Both the position numbers and the translations under genes were made by a program. Shown here piece after piece: positions 58,026-64,000 of a DNA stretch of 64,000 nucleotides. The DNA comes from Halicephalobus mephisto (lineage: Eukaryota > Nematoda > Chromadorea > Rhabditida > Panagrolaimidae), in NCBI GenBank assembly GCA_009193035.1, contig SWDT01000086.1, positions 62,001-126,000 on the forward strand, written 5' to 3'. The notes below the pieces were generated by a model that made no database searches, was not told where the DNA came from, and saw only the letters and a list, made by a program, of their open reading frames with translations. Position 1 is the first letter of the stretch. Each line of letters opens with the position of its first letter.

Positions 58026-59450
58026 GAGAAGAATGATTCTGAAATTCTTATTTTTTAAAAGAACAAAAACGTTGAGAAAGCAATGTAATTAAAAGAGATA
58101 TTGTCAGCTATGGGAGTGAATTCTAGAGAAGAACCAATGGTAAAAGAAAATAAAAGTACATATAAGAGATCTAATTTCCAATTAATTGGGAGGTACTTTC
58201 GATAACAAAATATCTCAAATTTGCGTAATTCAAAGAGGAAAAATAAAAATAAGCACTTAATTTTCAGCAATACAGTAATTACTTCCAGTAATCCTTTTAA
58301 GCTAATGGAAGAAAACCGATGGATTATTGCGGACACCACGTACGGATTAGACGAATTTCCTGACAGAGAAGATCCCAGAAATCCGCTGATATTTGTAAAC
58401 AAGATAATATTGGTTTACGAACATCACGTTTCCGCAATAAACTCAATTGTAATAAAAGCATTCCAAGTAAAAAATCTGTAGTTTCTATTCTATTTATTCC
58501 CATATCGCACATTCAAAGTTCACAAACAATACTAAAGTTAAACCCTTGTACCTTTGATCCAACTTATCCGTCGGTACGTGCGAGCCTTCTGTTCCTAGGA
58601 CCTTGAGATTCTTCTTATCATCTAGCTTGTTTTTGGTCAACCGGGCCTCTAATGAGAGATATCCAGAGGGCTTCGCTTCTTTAGCTTACAAGCAGCTTGC
58701 GGGCTAGGCTTCTAGCTGCCGGAAATCTGTAGTTTAATCAACAAAAGTGCAGATAGCTGAGGATTGTAAATTTCTGTTTTTAAATTACTATTAGCTACTT
58801 TTTGGAGAAAGAGAGCATTGTTTTCGAAAAACATGAGTTGGAAGAATTCGTTAATCGTAGAATTTTTCAGATATTATTAGTTGTTGCTGAAAAGCATTCA
58901 AAAAAGTCTGTTTTTGTTGACTTTTAAACTACATCTTTAAATTTTTAAAGATTAGTTTGCGTTTTTCACAAATAGCAAAATTGATAATACACGGATTATT
59001 TATTTTTTCCTGGATTCATTGACGAAAAGACTGAAGTAATCTACTTTGTAAAGACTAGCAAATAAAGATAAATATCTTTAATGGAAAAAACAATTCAGAA
59101 AATAATGAAAAAAACCCCGTCCTCAACCCTTTATTGACAATTAGCAATATATTCCGTACCAATTTCTCCTTTTCCTTGTTTTGTAAAACATTTGTTTTTT
59201 ATTTAGGAAATAACATCGTTGCTAATAACTGCAATTAAGATTATGACGATGAAAAATTGAACATTGAAAAAAATTAAATAGTTTCGAACACTCCCCAAAT
59301 TCCGGTTGATAAACACATTTCAGAATAGTGAGTAATTTCACGACTTATGCATATTTCCCTAGTTTTATTTGAATTAGTAATCAGGCTTAACCTACTTTTA
59401 AACGTTTTCAAAAATAAAGTTATTAAGATGGAGAAAACCAAATAAGAAAG
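58026..59450. other. intergenic, no gene
   Basis: Upstream of the first Srx-like receptor. A block at 58,490-58,735 contains ATTCCCATATCGCACATTCAA, similar to a sequence at 10,760 (ATTCCTATATCGCACAATCA), and a GC-richer stretch with small hairpins. No coding region or known RNA is recognised. Confidence 0.4.
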
Positions 59451-59462
59451 CTGACTGTGCCT

Positions 59463-59700
59463 CATATTATCAAAATCGAAACTCAGGGTTCGAGGTCGGA
59501 ATTTGGATTTTTCACTTTAAAACGCAACTTATGAGTCATGTTCGAATTGGAAAAATTTAGCTAAGTTTCAGCTCTTAATTTAAATGAAACAGATTTTTGA
59601 AATAGAAAAAATTACAAATGTTTCTTAACATAAAAACCCAAATTTCAACCTCGAACCCTGAGTTCCAACTTTGATAATACGAAGCACTGATTGTTTTATC
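59463..59700. mobile_element. foldback MITE, about 235 bp
   Basis: The left end TATTATCAAAATCGAAACTC with AGGGTTCGAGGTCGGAA is repeated inverted at the right (TTTCAACCTCGAACCCTGAG then TTTGATAATA). The arms pair for about 50 bp. The same ends occur in intron 2 of the nAChR gene. Confidence 0.75.
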
Positions 59701-59844
59701 TTTAAGTATTTAGTTTCTTTTAACTAGATAGAATGAGATGAATACTCGCAGTTAAGGAATCAGATAATAAAACGAAAATCAGTGAGTGAAAAGTTGTTAA
59801 CATCATTTCGAATTTACAGTATACGATTATGTCTATTTATCAAT

Positions 59845-61090
59845 TTTTATTCGTTAAATTTGATGAATTGTATCTCTATAATATCAATAGAAACTATCAT
59901 TTGATAGAGCATGTTTTGAATGTTGTTTGTCTTTGATTCCTTGAGTAATCTTTTACTGATTCGGTTTATAGAATTCAGGAAAATGTAATATAAAATTACA
60001 TACGGAAACAGCATCTTTCTCAAATTCAGTTCAAATATACTAAATATTTGTTCCAACAGTTTATTTATAGTTGCGACAAATACTAGTTTTATTGAAACGT
60101 GTTTGTATTTAAACATAGATCAAAAAGTGTCGTTATTACCAAGATGTATGATCAAGCATAATGTAGTTTGCTCATCAAATATAAAGACTTTAATATTAAG
60201 CTACATGATTAATCTGCTACACAATTAGCAATCGTATTGCATTACACATTTCCTCATTCATACTCATGCTTCCTACTGGTGTACTTATTTTGTTTATTCG
60301 TAAGATGAAATTACATGAAGTGAAAAATGGAAGAATCGAACTGCTTGGATACCGTTGTAGTAAAATACGTTGTAACTCATTATTACGCCTAAGACGATTC
60401 ATTTGAGGTTTTAATCCATGATGAAAATGCAATGCACATAGCCCATTCTTTTGCTGTTACATTGGATATTTCTCCGCAAACATTTGAAATGTGCAGGCGT
60501 GGGCATTCATTTGATTCAGCACCATTGTAATTTTCCTAATTATGTCATTGAGTCAAGAAATTTCTATCTTTGTATTCAACCGCATTGTTCACATATGCAA
60601 TATAGATATCACAATCACTAAGATTTCATTTTATTCTGATTTCGAAAACTCGTTCATGCCGTAATTAACCATTCTCGAACAACGAGACAAAAATTAATTA
60701 AATCCCAATGATCGAATTTAACTATGTTGGCATGGAATGAAGCAAAAGCATGAACATGGCTAAAAAGTCGAATATTATCTCTAAAGGATCATAGCTACAC
60801 CAATATCACCAATTAGTGAGAATGTTCTGGAAATAAATCCAATTTCGCATTCCAATATTAAGAACAAACATGAAATAATAATCTTTTGCTATTTATTTTC
60901 TTGCTTGTGAAATTCTTTGCTCTTCAATGAGTGCAAGCATAAGTAATTGGATCATATTAATAGCAAATAATATTATTATCAATAGATTGTTCTCCAACAT
61001 AAATAAAATAACACCAGTGTCTTGAATTTTCTATACATATTCTTAAATTCATTCACTGTTCGAAATGTTGTCTCTTCATTACTTTATTCC
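59845..61090. other. unique A/T-rich intergenic stretch
   Basis: This non-repetitive region lies between the two Srx-like receptors. Minus frames at about 59,847-60,116 and 60,217-60,432 are ATG-started but without recognisable features. A 35-codon frame starting MLENNLLIIILFAINMIQLL, about 100 nt downstream of the SL1 match on the minus strand, is hydrophobic. None is called as a gene. Confidence 0.4.
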
Positions 61091-61100
61091 GAACATAAAT

Positions 61101-61122
61101 CTCAAACTTGGGTAATTAAACC
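61101..61122 (-). other. exact 22-nt SL1 spliced-leader sequence, no donor
   Basis: The reverse complement of CTCAAACTTGGGTAATTAAA plus CC equals, base for base, the nematode SL1 leader as I know it. A functional SL RNA gene must continue with GT; here the next bases are AT (GAG-ATTTATG), and no Sm-type site follows. It is therefore not a normal SL1 gene. It could be a decayed SL RNA gene or the 5' end of a retroposed, trans-spliced mRNA reading towards lower coordinates. Confidence 0.7.
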
Positions 61123-61744
61123 TTATAAAGGTGCTATAAAATACAAACCCAAACATGATTGGTAAGTCTTTGTTAAGACTGTTAACAGTCTCTCTGGATC
61201 GGTGGTGTTATTGTCGTTTCAATCATTCACCTACTTAGTTCGATAATTACCGCAATTCTCCAATCCCTTTTTTGGCTTCAGCCAAGATTAACTACTAGTA
61301 CTGGCGTTCTTTATATCTTACTTAACTTGAGATCACTCCTCTTGTTATCAACAATTACAATTATTATGTGATGTCTTTTTTGGTCAAAAATCTAATTCCT
61401 TTCATAAACACTTGATTTTGAATGGGAAAATATGATTTTAACTTTTTGTGATATTTTTTTGTTATCACCTAAATGCTTCTCTATAATTATCGGCCATATT
61501 AAACAGATGCTATCCTTTTTCATCATATACCGAACAAAACAAATTAAAGTAATCAACTGTAACAGGTTATAACTGGAAAATCATTTACTCATTGTTTTAC
61601 GATATTGAAAATCCAAAATAACATAAGAATATCTGGAAATAAGTTCAAGTCGTATATATGGCCTTTCGACTTTCACAACGAAACTAAAATTAAGAAAGCG
61701 TTAATTTTCGCATGACAAATAATTGTTTGTTTCACATCATCGTC

Positions 61745-63052
61745 TTAATATTGGTAATTCTGGGTGAGATCGTTCGAAGGACTGACTTTTGGAGAAGGTA
61801 TCGGCTTTGATTCTTTTCCGATAGGGAAATTTTGGCTGATTTTGCTGATCAGCTGAGGTCTCTTGAAGAAGTTTTCACTGAACTCCTTGTTAAAGTAAAT
61901 GAAGATCAGCGAATTCGCCACGCAATGGAGAATTAAAAATATGGAAATGAAAGTAAACCAAGCAACTCGATCAGGTGGGATGAAAAGCGGAAAGATCCGG
62001 AAGGCTACCCATGCAACTGTAAAATATAACATTTAATGTTCATTTGATGACCCAGCAACCTTACAGAGAACAAAGATGAAACAGAGGGCAAACTGCACAG
62101 CATACCGTATTTCTTTTGTTTTTCTAGAGACCAATTCTGTTTTAACGAGTTTGGATGCCCGCAAGTTATTCTTTCGCACGTAGATGAAGATCTGGAAGAA
62201 ATAATTAACTGTAATTCTACTAGTTAAACTTTACAAAGACGTATAATGAAATAGAGATAAAAGAACTGAAACAGTTGAATGGGGTACCGATGTAATTGTT
62301 AACATAGTTAAAATCTTTATCGATGTAAGTATAACCATAGGTGCCGTAATACACATACATTCTGAAATAACTACTTAACAAATTAGTTATAACTGTTGAC
62401 TTACTTGCAACAAGGAATGACGAAATACGACACTGAAGCCTGTGTGAATCCCAGTATTAGGGTCATCACACCAAATACGATCGTCTTTTTTCTGTCAAAA
62501 ATATGAGAATACAGAGGGAAAACGACCGTGACCAATCTGTTCAAAGCAACAACTGGCTGTAGAATCATGTCCGAGTACCAGCATCCGAGGGAGATCCAGG
62601 AGAAGAACTTGGTCCCTATTGAATTTGTTCCTCCTTCGAAGTAGTCTTGCTGTAATATTACCTTTACTTAATTACTGAAATTACATAGATGCTTTTAGAA
62701 TTTACTCCAAATTTGTATAATCAGCATCTAACACTGGAGAGTTCTCGGAAAATGTTTGAAACTCACATCCAAAAAACTCCATAGGAACCCTAATTTTAGC
62801 TTCTCAAATAATACGACTTTCCCAATCCCGTACCTGTGCAATGGTTGTCGGACCCAAGTAGAAAAAGGACACGAATAATTGGAGTGTGTTTCCGAAAATA
62901 TTGCAAAAGGCGAGAATATAAATACTGTTGCCGGTGGAGCTAATGAGTCTAGCTTTGTACAGTACATAAAGCACACTGATGTTTAACATGAATCCGGAAA
63001 AACCAGATAACATAATTAACCCTCCACAAAAAGCGGAGACCATTGACATCAT
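61745..63052 (-). CDS. Srx-like 7TM chemoreceptor, copy 2
   Basis: A tandem paralogue of the receptor at 56.6-58.0 kb. Exons: 63052-62834, 62649-62405, 62361-62235, 62191-62065, 62016-61745; frames join to 329 aa, and every intron is in the same place and phase as in copy 1. TM1 is GGLIMLSGFSGFMLNISVL. The post-TM3 motif is VVALNRLVTVVFPLYSHIF. The extracellular loop holds PCC and YYGTYGYTYIDKDFNYVN. TM6-TM7 contains VAWFTFISIFLILHCVANSL, ending in FIYFNKEF. The tail is hydrophilic and ends NDLTQNYQY. Exons 2 and 5 are the most similar to copy 1; the C-terminal tail is the least. It appears intact. Confidence 0.88.
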
Positions 63053-63468
63053 CTTGGAAGATTTTTTCTAAAATATATTAGTTTTTATTATTCTATAAAG
63101 ACATGAGTTTGGAAAACAATATAATCAAGGAACATGTTATCGAAGACGATTAGAAGATTTTGGGCAAGAATCAAAACTGATATTATTAAGGAATTTATGT
63201 GATGTCTTATTTGTAGTTAATTTGGAATACTTTTGGTGGCACAAACTCAAAGTAACAAAGTTGATAAAGTGAAAATGAGAAAAAACATTAGGTAACACCC
63301 TTTTAAAATACAGTATTCATCATTAGTAATAATTTTTTTGATAAAAATGTCTAGAATGTATTACATACTTTATACGTGAATCACAGAAGGTTCTGAGAAT
63401 ATATCATTTTAAAAAATTTATTAACTCTCTAGGGTCAAGAAAAAATTAATATTCTAATGAATTGTGAT

Positions 63469-63813
63469 TGTCGCAGAAAGCGAGAAGACTCTTGGCACGA
63501 AAACCCTTGAGATGCAGGAACTCAACTTACGTGCCAACCAGCCGGCAGAAGCGGAGGAATTCAGAAGCGAGAACAGGGAACGAGACCAAGCTGCGAAGAG
63601 TTGTTCTTAATTATTTTGTATTGTTGACTGCTGGAATAAAGCGAAGAGTTAACAATTATCAATTAAGGAATAGGTCAGATTCCCTTACATGGTGCAACAA
63701 CCGGGAATCATGATCAAAACAGCTGGTGGAGCCATAAGAAGGCGGTGCGAACCAACTATGAAAGCGAAGAGTTAACAATTACCAATTAAGGAAATAGGTC
63801 AGATTCCCTTACA
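63469..63813 (+). mobile_element. internally deleted LTR retroelement with PBS and perfect TSD
   Basis: The 5' LTR (63,469-63,689) begins TGTCGCAGAAAGCG and ends CCCTTACA. It is followed at once by TGGTGCAACAACCGGGAATC, whose complement reads as a tRNA 3' end (T-stem CCCGG, acceptor strand, A, CCA), i.e. a primer-binding site. After about 65 bases the last part of a second LTR follows (AAGCGAAGAGTTAACAATTA to CCCTTACA). Both outer ends carry GTGAT (63,464-63,468 and 63,814-63,818). All coding sequence and the start of the 3' LTR are missing. The 5-bp duplication and TGT...ACA ends fit Ty3/gypsy or BEL/Pao. Confidence 0.85.
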
Positions 63814-64000
63814 GTGATATACGACTGTAGTTTTCAGTTAAATAATAGGTATTCACCTGATTCTGCTTTCTAAACTGTGAGTAATGTTGGACGAAGCTAA
63901 CTCAAGGGACTTTTAGTTTAAGATAATAATGTTTTGACTATAACTATCACAAGAAATATGCATAAGTACACAAGATATTCAATTACTTTGGTGGTTATGA

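Noticed and set aside
61020..61122. Functional SL1 RNA gene
   Set aside because: The base pair after the 22-nt leader is AT rather than GT, and there is no Sm-site-like AATTTTTGG downstream, so it cannot donate a leader.
1..64000. CRISPR arrays, bacterial operons or viral genomes
   Set aside because: Repeats here lack unique spacers of constant length. All genes are spliced, and no prokaryotic or viral gene was seen apart from the transposon remnants listed.

Overview
The window is AT-rich nuclear DNA of a nematode, probably a rhabditid. It shows short GT-AG introns, serpentine-type 7TM receptors, a pair of organic-cation-type transporters, an exact 22-nt match to nematode spliced leader SL1, and introns rich in motifs that I recall from Caenorhabditis (TCTCGACACGAA, TACTGTAG). 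No species is assigned. I derived exons by reading both strands and keeping the frame across GT-AG introns. No transcript data were used.

Layout. 1-6.4 kb: intergenic repeats. 6.46-7.83 kb (-): a 7TM receptor. 7.8-11.1 kb: intergenic DNA with a pogo-like MITE, a TIR-bounded TA-rich array and a solo LTR. 11.09-15.70 kb (+): a seven-exon nicotinic-type alpha subunit, the only plus-strand protein gene found. 16.06-20.24 kb (-): a secreted flavin amine oxidase that converges on it. 21.09-25.15 kb (-): an exportin-7/RanBP16 orthologue of 1092 aa. 27.94-29.74 kb (-): a small secreted cysteine-containing protein made of short exons. 29.8-36.9 kb: a gene desert of decayed arrays and MITEs. 36.96-38.54 kb (-): an ATF4-like bZIP gene whose 5' exon is open in two frames. 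38.8-41.3 kb: small related ORFs and fragments. 43.53-46.82 and 50.77-53.96 kb (-): two tandem MFS transporters, with a Helitron helicase remnant between them and a tRNA-Val gene inside an intron of the first. 56.64-58.03 and 61.75-63.05 kb (-): two tandem Srx-like receptors with near-identical exon lengths. 61.1 kb: an SL1 sequence without a splice donor. 63.47-63.81 kb: a deleted LTR element with primer-binding site and perfect target-site duplication.

The genes do not form one pathway. They are a mix of housekeeping (exportin-7, tRNA), stress or transcription control (ATF4-like) and neuronal or chemosensory functions (nAChR, 7TM receptors, cation transporters). The gene spacing does not suggest operons. 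The most unusual material is non-coding: TIR-bounded elements filled with satellite, inverted arrays inside introns, a dispersed ~140-bp family, and intron turnover between the transporter paralogues coinciding with inserted elements.
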